DNA of 6,429 nt from Caldifarciminota bacterium (GTDB lineage: Bacteria > Hydrothermota > Tepidihabitantia > SM23-42). The translations under genes were made by a program, and so were the position numbers. The notes below the pieces were generated by a model. The model did no database searches, was not told where the DNA came from, and worked only from the letters and a program-made list of their open reading frames with translations. Below are positions 1 to 5,768 of this stretch, piece after piece. Numbering within the stretch: position 1 is the first letter of the stretch; the number at the start of each line of letters is the position of its first letter. The stretch lies in NCBI GenBank assembly GCA_023128195.1, contig JAGMEL010000356.1:1-6429 (forward strand), written 5' to 3'.

Positions 1-795
1 TATGATATTACCTATCTTTCAGAACACTCAAATGGTCTTTTTATTATGGCTTATGATTTTCACTGGAGCGGTGCATCAATTGCCGGACCTGTATCACCTT
101 GTGTTCCTTCTTCATTCTGGGGACAGTACTGTGCTGCTAAATCCATTGGTACGTATAAGGATTATGGAGTATGCGGTTCAAAGATTATTCTTGGTTTGCC
201 TTATTATGGTTATGATTGGCCTACTGTTTCTGAAGACAAAGGAAGTTCAACTACTGGTTCAGGTTCTGCAGTTATCTACTACTATGCATTTCAAAATGCA
301 AATATACACGGTAGGTTGTGGGATGAATATTCTTTAACCCCCTGGTATAAATACTATTCAACCCAGTGGCACCAATGCTGGTATGATGATTCTGTATCAC
401 ATGATATTAAATACAGTATGGTTAATGATTCTTTGCTTCAGGGTGCAGGATCCTGGGCATTGGGTTATGACCGTGATTATGACCATTTGTGGAACACCAT
501 TAGAAGAAATTTCTGGGATTCAACAGGTATTGTAGAACACGAGTATGAATTATCCGTTAATATCGAAACAATCAAATCGATTTTTACTCATGAATTAAAC
601 CTATCTATACTACACTCTACTAATTCCTATGACATATCTGTGTATGACATTACAGGAACAAGGTTAATCCATCTGAAAACAAAAGGGCAGGAAACTATTA
701 CAATTGGTAAAAAATTAAAATCCGGAGTGTATTTTTTAATAATAGAAAACAAAAATAGAGTTTTAAAAAAGAAGATTGTAAAAATAAAAATGTAG
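1..795 (+). CDS. Secreted GH18 (chitinase-like) glycoside hydrolase with T9SS sorting domain, 5'-truncated
   Basis: The reading frame is open from the first base, so this is the last 264 residues of a longer protein whose start lies outside the window. The fragment resembles the C-terminal half of a family 18 TIM barrel. FIMAYDFHW (residues 14-22) matches the beta-6 'M-x-Y-D' segment, KIILGLPYYGYDWP (61-74) the beta-7 'lGlPfYG' segment, and GSWALGYDRDYDHLW (150-164) the beta-8 segment carrying the conserved Trp at the base of the sugar site. The catalytic DxxDxDxE motif would lie upstream, so activity cannot be judged. From about residue 198 to the end a small beta-rich domain (ISVYDITGTRLIHL, then LKSGVYFLIIENKNRVLKKKIVKI) resembles a type IX secretion sorting domain, implying export across the outer membrane. 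Known family members hydrolyse chitin, other GlcNAc polymers or peptidoglycan-like glycans, or only bind them; the substrate here is unknown. No intrinsic terminator follows the TAG stop. Confidence 0.85.
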   Translation, partial: YDITYLSEHSNGLFIMAYDFHWSGASIAGPVSPCVPSSFWGQYCAAKSIGTYKDYGVCGSKIILGLPYYGYDWPTVSEDKGSSTTGSGSAVIYYYAFQNANIHGRLWDEYSLTPWYKYYSTQWHQCWYDDSVSHDIKYSMVNDSLLQGAGSWALGYDRDYDHLWNTIRRNFWDSTGIVEHEYELSVNIETIKSIFTHELNLSILHSTNSYDISVYDITGTRLIHLKTKGQETITIGKKLKSGVYFLIIENKNRVLKKKIVKIKM

Positions 796-820
796 TTTTC
801 CTGTAGTAAATCATCTCATA

Positions 821-915
821 TGTCATTGCGAGGTCATCGAAGATGACCGTGGCAATCTATAATTTATTGAGGAGATTACTTCGTCCACCAAAGATGTGGT
901 GGACTCGTAATGACA
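821..915. repeat. 95-bp palindromic REP/MITE-like element
   Basis: The ends are 12-bp inverted repeats: TGTCATTGCGAG at 821-832 and CTCGTAATGACA at 904-915, differing at one position that would still form a G-U pair. Inside are two further hairpins: GGTCATC/GATGACC (832-838 and 842-848, loop GAA) and GTCCACCA/TGGTGGAC (883-890 and 897-904, loop of 6). A weaker pairing is AATCT/AGATT (854-858 and 873-877). No protein is encoded. The layout, with conserved-looking outer ends and two inner hairpins, is that of a non-autonomous palindromic element. From memory, elements starting TGTCATTGCGAG are dispersed in many bacterial genomes; this was not searched. It lies between the GH18 stop and the next promoter, so its RNA could also help end the upstream transcript, although no T-run follows. 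Confidence 0.75.
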
Positions 916-931
916 AAAACTTGTTTCATCC

Positions 932-959
932 TTGACAACTTATGATTCACCAGTATAAT
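932..959 (+). promoter_or_regulatory. Sigma-70-type promoter for the Asp-box gene
   Basis: TTGACA (932-937) and TATAAT (954-959) are both perfect matches to the consensus, separated by 16 bp. Transcription would start near A966, giving a leader of about 10 nt before the ATG at 976. The promoter follows the palindromic element directly, so the gene probably does not depend on readthrough from the GH18 gene. Confidence 0.8.
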
Positions 960-966
960 ATTAATA

Positions 967-973
967 GAGGTGA
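967..973 (+). promoter_or_regulatory. Ribosome binding site GAGGTGA that decides the start
   Basis: GAGGTGA is a strong match to the 16S anti-Shine-Dalgarno and sits just ahead of ATG 976, with 5 nt between GAGG and the ATG. An in-frame GTG at 970 overlaps this site and so cannot use it, which favours ATG 976. Confidence 0.8.
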
Positions 974-975
974 TT

Positions 976-2859
976 ATGAAATCTATAAAGTTTTCCTGCA
1001 TTTTAATGTTGTTATTTTTCTCAATGATTTTTGCTCTTGAATCTGCAAAAGCGAATTTTGAACAATTACCAAAATTAAGGGGTGATGAACCATTGCCTGC
1101 TGGTCGTCCGATTCCTTATAATGGTGTGAGACAATATCTTCCTGGTGCGGACTCAATAATCGGATACACTTCGTATGAACTTCAGAGAAGCGGTAGTTTT
1201 GGTCAGAGGATTATGGTTGATGATTTTGGTCAGGCACATATTGATTGGATGTGGAGTGATTATCCAAACCAAGACGAGCGTCTTTGTACCTGGAATGCGC
1301 GGTTTGATAACGGCTCATATTATGGTATGGTTCCAGCATCTCCTTCATGGAGTGGTTATGTGCAGCTTGATATAACAAGAGATGTAAATCCAGATAGTCA
1401 AAGGACGGTTATTGCCTACCATTATAATGCTGGGGCTGGTACAATGCCCTGGATTGACATAGATCAAGGCAATCTATGGGGTGTTTTGCCAAATGATCCT
1501 AAAGGTCCTGAAGTTGCCGATCATGTATGGCTTGTTATCTGTGTTGCCAGCAATAATAATATCATTATGGTGACTGGTGATAGTTATACTAGTAGTAGTA
1601 TGCATCACCTTTATCTAACGACTGATCAAGGTGTGACCTGGTCTACTTCCGTGGATTTTGATTCCTGTACAACCGTATCACAATCTCTCCGTGGTTCACG
1701 TAACCCTGGTTCACAAAAGGTTGTCCATGTCTGGACACAAACTATGGATTTGAGCACAGTTTCTCAGTGGTGTATGGATGTCTATTATGAGCTTTCTACT
1801 GATAATGGTGCTAACTGGGGTAGCCCGGTCAATATCACCAATTATACACCTCCTGCCAGTATGAATATCGGTGATTCAGCGATCTGGGCATTCAATAATA
1901 CGATCGCAGTATTTGATACGAGCGACAATCTCCATATTGCCTGGGGAGGTCATTTAGCATGGGTAAGCGCAGGTGATACTCTGTATGGAGGCGACCGAGC
2001 AAAGATCTTCCATTGGAGTGAAGCAACAGGTACGATCAGTACAGTGAGTAGCCCAAGTACCTATTATACTGAGCCTAATGGTTTCTGGCTTGAGCCCTGG
2101 GTAAATGGTGCTCCGTATTATCATTCAGGTGCGGCTGGTTCCTGGAGAACGATGTGCGATGAGCCCCAGCTTGTTGTTGATCCAACAAACAACGACCTCT
2201 ATTGCCTGTGGCATGGTAATGATGACTCTACTGATGTTGCCCTGAATAACTATATTAATGGTGAGCTTTATGGTGCCTATTCAAATGATAATGGTTTAAC
2301 CTGGACAGACTATGTTAATCTGACCAATACCCGGACTCCTGGTGCAGGTCCTGGTGATTGTTTTGATGAGGATTATATGACTGCATGCCCTTTTTTAATA
2401 AACGATTCGCTCTTTATTACTTATATTGAAGATAAAGATGCTTGTGCGTTTGCCCATGCTGGTGAAATGACTGATAATCCTGTTCACTGTTGGGTTTTTA
2501 ATAAGAATTTGATTACAGGGATTACTGAGGAAAATGCGTTAGGGTCTGAATACGCTAATCCAGCGCTTGAGGTTTATCCAAATCCCTTCACAAAGACAAC
2601 AGAAATCAGATGGCAGATACCAGATATTCAGATGCAAGAGACAGGAAGTAAGAAGCAAGATGTTTCTTTGAAAATTTATGATGTTAGTGGAAGATTAGTA
2701 AAATCATTTTTACTTCCTACTTTTAACTTTTCACTTCCCACTTCAATAATGTGGCACGGTGATGACAACTCTGGCTGTAAGCTTGCTCCTGGTGTTTATT
2801 TTGTGCGGCTGGAGACAGATAACCACACAGAGGTAAAAAAGGCGATTTTACTGAGGTAA
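976..2859 (+). CDS. Secreted Asp-box (BNR/sialidase-like beta-propeller) protein with T9SS sorting domain
   Basis: The product is 627 residues from ATG 976, chosen for its ribosome binding site. Residues 1-26 form a signal peptide: Lys2 and Lys5, a hydrophobic stretch from about 8 to 21, and a likely cut after AKA at 26; there is no lipobox. The central part carries three clear Asp-box motifs (S/T-x-D-x-G-x-x-W): TTDQGVTW (215-222), STDNGANW (274-281) and SNDNGLTW (436-443). These are the turns of sialidase-like propeller blades. Catalytic sialidase residues cannot be assigned, so calling it an enzyme would be unsafe; many such proteins are surface or glycan-binding proteins. From LEVYPNPF (531-538) to the end is a FlgD-Ig/type-A-like sorting domain with KIYDVSGRLVKSF and APGVYFVRLE. 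That domain contains two blocks (about 550-562 and 579-590) encoded by degenerate heptamer repeats. The gene has its own promoter and no terminator is evident after the stop. Confidence 0.85.
   Translation: MKSIKFSCILMLLFFSMIFALESAKANFEQLPKLRGDEPLPAGRPIPYNGVRQYLPGADSIIGYTSYELQRSGSFGQRIMVDDFGQAHIDWMWSDYPNQDERLCTWNARFDNGSYYGMVPASPSWSGYVQLDITRDVNPDSQRTVIAYHYNAGAGTMPWIDIDQGNLWGVLPNDPKGPEVADHVWLVICVASNNNIIMVTGDSYTSSSMHHLYLTTDQGVTWSTSVDFDSCTTVSQSLRGSRNPGSQKVVHVWTQTMDLSTVSQWCMDVYYELSTDNGANWGSPVNITNYTPPASMNIGDSAIWAFNNTIAVFDTSDNLHIAWGGHLAWVSAGDTLYGGDRAKIFHWSEATGTISTVSSPSTYYTEPNGFWLEPWVNGAPYYHSGAAGSWRTMCDEPQLVVDPTNNDLYCLWHGNDDSTDVALNNYINGELYGAYSNDNGLTWTDYVNLTNTRTPGAGPGDCFDEDYMTACPFLINDSLFITYIEDKDACAFAHAGEMTDNPVHCWVFNKNLITGITEENALGSEYANPALEVYPNPFTKTTEIRWQIPDIQMQETGSKKQDVSLKIYDVSGRLVKSFLLPTFNFSLPTSIMWHGDDNSGCKLAPGVYFVRLETDNHTEVKKAILLR
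2643..2746. repeat. Degenerate heptamer repeats in inverted orientation inside the sorting domain
   Basis: Five back-to-back 7-bp units follow the pattern ACTTYYN: ACTTCCT, ACTTTTA, ACTTTTC, ACTTCCC, ACTTCAA (2712-2746). About 50 bp upstream lies the complementary version, AGGAAGT then AAGAAGC (2643-2656). GGAAGTAA (2644-2651) and TTACTTCC (2710-2717) are exact complements and could pair around the segment coding for VSLKIYDVSGRL. In protein, the 21-nt (three-unit) phase gives the near repeat LPTFNFS/LPTS. A further short tandem, CAGATAC-CAGATAT-tCAGATG, lies just upstream at 2614-2634. The reading frame stays open throughout. Confidence 0.7.
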
Positions 2860-2880
2860 ATCGACAGCGTAATTAACATA

Positions 2881-2908
2881 TTGACTTAAGACATTTTTTG
2901 AATATTAT
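2881..2908 (+). promoter_or_regulatory. Promoter for trpS, possibly giving a leaderless mRNA
   Basis: TTGACT (2881-2886) and TATTAT (2903-2908) each match the consensus at 5 of 6 positions, with a 16-bp spacer like the other two promoters here. The predicted start, about 7 nt after the -10 box, falls on the A of the ATG at 2915. No ribosome binding site precedes that ATG. Confidence 0.6.
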
Positions 2909-2914
2909 CTAAAC

Positions 2915-3910
2915 ATGACAGAGAAGAAAATGGTTTTTAGCGGTATTCAACCTTCTGGAAGATTGCATATTGGAAATTATGTCGGTGCAATGAAAAATAT
3001 GATTGCACTCCAGGATGAATATTTTTGTATCTATGGAATTGTTGATTACCATGCAATGACTGTGCGTTTTGACCCAAAGGAAATGGAGATGAGTATATTC
3101 AGTGCCGCGGTCGATTATATAGCTGCAGGCATTGACCCTGAGAAAAGTGTATTGATGTTACAATCAACTGTTTCAGAACATACTGAACTTGCATGGATAT
3201 TAAATACAATAACGCCAATTTCATGGCTTTCAAGGGTTCCTACTTTTAAAGAGAAAAGCAAGGAAAATCCCGACTATGTGCATATGGGGTTATTCGATTA
3301 TCCAGCACTTATGGCAGCAGATATTATTCTTTATAAGGCACATGTCGTACCAGTTGGTGACGATCAGGTTGCACACCTGGAATTAACACGGGAAATTGTC
3401 AGAAGATTCAATTCATATTTTGGACAGACTTTCCCAGAACCAGAGGCAAAACTCGGCGAGATTTCACGTATCTTAGGGCTTGATGGTGTAAATAAAATGA
3501 GTAAGAGCCTTGGTAATTGTATATATCTTGATGAAACTAAAGAAGAAATATGGAAGAAACTTTCAACTGCGGTCACTGATACAAACAGAAAAAAAAGAAA
3601 CGATCCGGGAAACCCTGATATTTGTAATATCTTTACTATGCACAAAGCATTTTCTAAACAAGAAGATATAGAACATTGCGCACATGGATGCCGCACTGCA
3701 GGAATTGGATGTCTTGATTGCAAAAAAATCCTTCTGGATAATATGTATAAGGAATTAGAACCTATTCAAAACAAACAAAAGGAATTGCGCAACAAAAAAG
3801 ATTATATTTACGAAGTATTAAGGGATGGTAAGAAAAGAGCAAAACAAATTGCCCAAAAAACAATGGATGAAGTCTACGAGAAAATAGGTATTGATTCATA
3901 CCACAAATAA
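2915..3910 (+). CDS. trpS: Tryptophanyl-tRNA synthetase (class Ic), probable iron-sulfur type
   Basis: This cytoplasmic enzyme charges tRNA-Trp with tryptophan using ATP. At 331 residues it has the usual bacterial length. The N-terminal VFSGIQPSGRLHIGN contains the HIGH-type signature as HIGN (18-21), and KMSKS is at 194-198 in GVNKMSKSLGN. GDDQVAHLELTREI (148-161) is the conserved block before KMSKS. The C-terminal helical domain for anticodon binding follows. Cysteines C237, C259, C266 and C269, plus C255, give C-x21-C-x6-C-x2-C. This is one residue shorter than the C-x22-C-x6-C-x2-C set that, from memory, holds a [4Fe-4S] cluster in Thermotoga maritima TrpRS. The start is uncertain: ATG 2915 lies at the predicted transcription start with no ribosome site, while in-frame ATG 2930 would begin MVFSGIQPSG, behind a weak GAGAAG. 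The gene is transcribed alone and faces the nusG-like gene across the repeat array. Confidence 0.96.
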   Translation: MTEKKMVFSGIQPSGRLHIGNYVGAMKNMIALQDEYFCIYGIVDYHAMTVRFDPKEMEMSIFSAAVDYIAAGIDPEKSVLMLQSTVSEHTELAWILNTITPISWLSRVPTFKEKSKENPDYVHMGLFDYPALMAADIILYKAHVVPVGDDQVAHLELTREIVRRFNSYFGQTFPEPEAKLGEISRILGLDGVNKMSKSLGNCIYLDETKEEIWKKLSTAVTDTNRKKRNDPGNPDICNIFTMHKAFSKQEDIEHCAHGCRTAGIGCLDCKKILLDNMYKELEPIQNKQKELRNKKDYIYEVLRDGKKRAKQIAQKTMDEVYEKIGIDSYHK

Positions 3911-3920
3911 CGCAGTATCG

Positions 3921-3943
3921 TTCCGCCATTAATAATGGCGGAA
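3921..3943. repeat. Hairpin 1 of the box array
   Basis: The arms TTCCGCCATT (3921-3930) and AATGGCGGAA (3934-3943) pair perfectly over 10 bp with a 3-nt loop. It starts 10 nt after the trpS stop, so it could stabilise the trpS 3' end. No T-run follows, so it is not a canonical intrinsic terminator. Confidence 0.8.
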
Positions 3944-3954
3944 CTCGCAGTATC

Positions 3955-3975
3955 ATTCTGACCGCTGGTCAGAAT
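3955..3975. repeat. Hairpin 2 of the box array
   Basis: ATTCTGACC (3955-3963) pairs perfectly with GGTCAGAAT (3967-3975) over 9 bp, with loop GCT. Exact boxes lie on both sides. Confidence 0.8.
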
Positions 3976-4084
3976 TTGCAGTATCACCCGCCTTTCCTAC
4001 AGAATCAGCACGACTATCTCGAGTAGAAAATGGACTGGCGGCTTCGCAGGATCGTCTTCCGACTCGCCAAAAAATATATAGCGA

Positions 4085-4104
4085 ATTCCGACGTTAGTCG
4101 GAAT
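4085..4104. repeat. Hairpin 3 of the box array (reverse orientation)
   Basis: ATTCCGAC (4085-4092) pairs with GTCGGAAT (4097-4104) over 8 bp, loop GTTA, abutting the box at 4105-4112. A second TTCCGAC at 4057-4063, after the degenerate box, could compete for the same 3' arm. Confidence 0.8.
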
Positions 4105-4124
4105 GATACTGCGTTTCCTGTTTA

Positions 4125-4186
4125 CCCCGTTAAATAATATTTAAGTTAAACAAATAATTTTATCTCTATGCATGTATTTAACGGGG
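4125..4186. repeat. 12-bp perfect inverted repeat with a 38-bp A/T-rich centre
   Basis: CCCCGTTAAATA (4125-4136) and TATTTAACGGGG (4175-4186) are exact complements around an A/T-rich centre with no open reading frame of note. It occupies the interval between the boxes at 4105 and 4197. It could be a long-loop member of the array or a separate small element inserted into it. Confidence 0.75.
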
Positions 4187-4206
4187 CAAGTGAAATGATA
4201 CTGCGA

Positions 4207-4226
4207 GTCCTGACATTAGTCAGGAC
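4207..4226. repeat. Hairpin 4 of the box array (reverse orientation)
   Basis: GTCCTGAC (4207-4214) pairs with GTCAGGAC (4219-4226) over 8 bp, loop ATTA, with a box on each side (4197-4204 and 4227-4234). It lies 14 bp past the end of the nusG-like gene, so it may affect that transcript's 3' end. Confidence 0.8.
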
Positions 4227-4239
4227 GGTACTGCGTTAT

Positions 4240-4731
4240 CTAATAGGGTTTCACCTCATCATCATACAAAGAGGCAGCAACTGACTGCCCCATTAATTCA
4301 ATCGAAACGACGAGTCTTCTTTTTTTAGAATCTTCCTTGACAAATATGCCAATTGCTCCAGCCAATGGTCCAGAAATCACCTGAACCTTTGAACCAACCT
4401 GGAGATAGGATAGCGGATAAATATTTCTGTCACCATTAACAAAGATTCTAATCGATTCTATATCTTCATCGGGCACCGGCATTGGTCTTTCATTGCCACA
4501 TATTCGCACCAAACCTGGAGTTCTAAAGACCTTCATCCAATTCCCCCTGGCTTGATTCAACTCAACAAAAAGATAGTTTGGGAATAGAGGCCTTTTTATC
4601 AATATTTTTCTATCCCTGCGTCTACTCGGCACAATGACCTTAGGTAGAAAAGTACCAATGCCTTTGTCTCTAAGAAGCTTATCTACAACCCTTTCGTGAT
4701 TAGGTCGTGTATATGCTGCATACCAACTCAT
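4240..4731 (-). CDS. NusG-like transcription antiterminator (RfaH/UpxY-type paralogue)
   Basis: The product is a 163-residue cytoplasmic protein that should bind RNA polymerase and reduce pausing or termination on particular operons. An N-terminal NGN domain (about 1-100) begins WYAAYTRPNHER and contains the hallmark LFPNYLFVEL (49-58). A KOW domain follows, VGSKVQVISGPLAGAIGIFVKE (112-133), then VVSIELMGQSVAASL (141-155). It is shorter and more divergent than a housekeeping NusG, and no ribosomal-protein or secE genes are next to it, so a specialised paralogue is preferred. The start is the ATG at 4729-4731, with AAGGA 7 nt upstream. The gene has its own promoter, unlike a simple third gene of the unit upstream. 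Paralogues of this kind usually head polysaccharide operons; this one follows an epimerase and is followed only by the box array and the convergent trpS. Its target operon is therefore not evident. Confidence 0.88.
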   Translation of the reverse strand: MSWYAAYTRPNHERVVDKLLRDKGIGTFLPKVIVPSRRRDRKILIKRPLFPNYLFVELNQARGNWMKVFRTPGLVRICGNERPMPVPDEDIESIRIFVNGDRNIYPLSYLQVGSKVQVISGPLAGAIGIFVKEDSKKRRLVVSIELMGQSVAASLYDDEVKPY

Positions 4732-4752
4732 AATTTCATCCTTTGTATGTTG

Positions 4753-4780
4753 ATTATAATTATTATTTACCGACTGTCAA
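4753..4780 (-). promoter_or_regulatory. Sigma-70-type promoter for the nusG-like gene
   Basis: Read on the - strand, TTGACA (4780-4775) and TATAAT (4758-4753) are perfect, with a 16-bp spacer. Transcription would start near 4746, leaving a leader of about 15 nt that contains AAAGGATG (4744-4737) as ribosome binding site. The promoter lies wholly in the 65-bp gap after the epimerase gene. Confidence 0.8.
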
Positions 4781-4796
4781 GAACACAACCATATAA

Positions 4797-5768
4797 TTAT
4801 TTCAAATAACCGTGGGCTCGGTACCAGTCAACCGTCTCTTTCATACCCTGTTTAAGCATATATTTAGGAGTGAAATTAAAATCGCCTCTTAATTTTTCAT
4901 TACTGCACAACCAGTATTTCCTTGCCATTTCTCTAACTTTATCCCGCCAGATAAGTCTTTTTTGCCGGTGTAAAAATACATCGTTTAATAAACCGTAAAA
5001 CAGAGCCATTGTTTCTGGAATATATACTTTAAGATTATTTATACCCAATATATTTGTTAACTCGTTTAATAGTTCTTTATATGAATAACAATTACCATCA
5101 TTAATAAAATAGATCTGGTTATTAAATTTATTCGCCCTGATTAGTATAATTATCAGTTCCACTAAATCAGTAATAAAAATAAGGTTAATGTATTTTTCTC
5201 CAAAACCAATAACTGGACAAATGCCCCGATTCAATAATTTGATATATTTTAATATTTCCATGTCGTACGGCCCATATACAGAAACAGGTCTGAGGATTGT
5301 ATAATTTATTCCGCTGTTCATAACTATATCCTCGGCAAGTTTTTTGGTCATGCCGTAAAACGAAACTGGATTTGGCTGATCGCTTTCCTTAACAGGTTTT
5401 TTTTCACAACCAGGACCACAAACAGCATGGGAACTCAAATATAAAATTTTCTTTATCTTTTTTTTATTCATTGCCTTGATTAGATTTGCTGTTCCCGTAG
5501 TATTTGTCCGGTAATATTCAATAAAATTTTTCCCTATTGTACGTGCTGCACAGTGGACAACAGTATCTACACCATTTAATGCCTGTTCAATCCCTTCATT
5601 TTTCTCTAACTCACCATAGGTAATTTCGATCTTTGAATTTTTCTTAAATAACTCTATATTAGACGTTCTCCGAACGAGTATTCTTATCTTCTGGAATCTT
5701 ATAAGTACAGGAATAAGATTTTTACCAATGAAACCGGTTGCTCCGGTTATGAGTGCGGTTCCAACCAT
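4797..5768 (-). CDS. NAD(P)-dependent epimerase/dehydratase (extended SDR family)
   Basis: The product is a 323-residue cytoplasmic oxidoreductase-fold protein. The N-terminal Rossmann nucleotide-binding motif is GATGFIG (9-15) in ALITGATGFIGKNLI. VVHCAA (70-75) matches the conserved strand-4 motif. The catalytic set is Ser113 (in LSSHAVCGP), Tyr138 and Lys142 (YGMTK). RPVSVYGPYD (160-169) lines the substrate pocket in this family. In the usual 'SS-x-x-VYG' block the Tyr is Cys117 here, a tolerated variation. The substrate cannot be told: nucleotide-sugar epimerases or dehydratases, lipid-linked sugar enzymes and 3-beta-HSD-like reductases all share these motifs. The start ATG at 5766-5768 has only a weak GAGAT ahead of it. 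The gene begins 40 bp after the PorV-like stop with no clear promoter between, so co-transcription is likely. It looks more A/T- and Lys-rich than its neighbours, which would fit a polysaccharide-locus origin but is not proof of transfer. Confidence 0.87.
   Translation of the reverse strand: MVGTALITGATGFIGKNLIPVLIRFQKIRILVRRTSNIELFKKNSKIEITYGELEKNEGIEQALNGVDTVVHCAARTIGKNFIEYYRTNTTGTANLIKAMNKKKIKKILYLSSHAVCGPGCEKKPVKESDQPNPVSFYGMTKKLAEDIVMNSGINYTILRPVSVYGPYDMEILKYIKLLNRGICPVIGFGEKYINLIFITDLVELIIILIRANKFNNQIYFINDGNCYSYKELLNELTNILGINNLKVYIPETMALFYGLLNDVFLHRQKRLIWRDKVREMARKYWLCSNEKLRGDFNFTPKYMLKQGMKETVDWYRAHGYLK

Larger units (their letters stand above)
3912..4234. repeat. Array of seven GCAGTATC boxes with a different palindrome in each interval
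   Basis: This fills the gene-free stretch between trpS and the nusG-like gene. On the + strand GCAGTATC is exact at 3912-3919, 3947-3954 and 3978-3985, with a one-mismatch copy GCAGGATC at 4046-4053. On the - strand (read as GATACTGC on +) it is exact at 4105-4112 and 4197-4204, with a one-mismatch copy at 4227-4234. Each of the six intervals contains an inverted repeat: stems of 10, 9, 5 (CCGCC 3988-3992 with GGCGG 4037-4041), 8, 12 and 8 bp. The arms differ between intervals, yet each pairs with its own partner. Four intervals are compact units of the form box, 0-2 nt, hairpin, 0-3 nt and, in three of these, a second box; the other two have long loops. The two box orientations face each other around position 4080. 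No protein is encoded. The closest known design is REP/BIME elements, but the family is not recognised. Confidence 0.8.

Noticed and set aside
2..337. 111-codon open frame overlapping the GH18 gene in another + frame
   Set aside because: The overlapping frame encodes clear GH18 motifs; this one gives a low-complexity hydrophobic translation without support.
970..975. GTG start at 970 for the Asp-box protein
   Set aside because: The GTG is part of the ribosome binding site GAGGTGA, which is correctly spaced for ATG 976.
3364..3723. 119-codon open frame on the - strand inside trpS
   Set aside because: It lies opposite a well-conserved gene, its translation has no recognisable motif and it has no promoter or ribosome site.
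3921..3943. Canonical intrinsic terminator of trpS
   Set aside because: The stem is strong but no T-run follows, and equivalent hairpins recur across the array, so a terminator call is not justified.
3912..4234. CRISPR array
   Set aside because: The repeated unit is only 8 bp, intervals are uneven (about 22 to 85 bp) and self-complementary, and the orientation flips midway; no cas gene is present.
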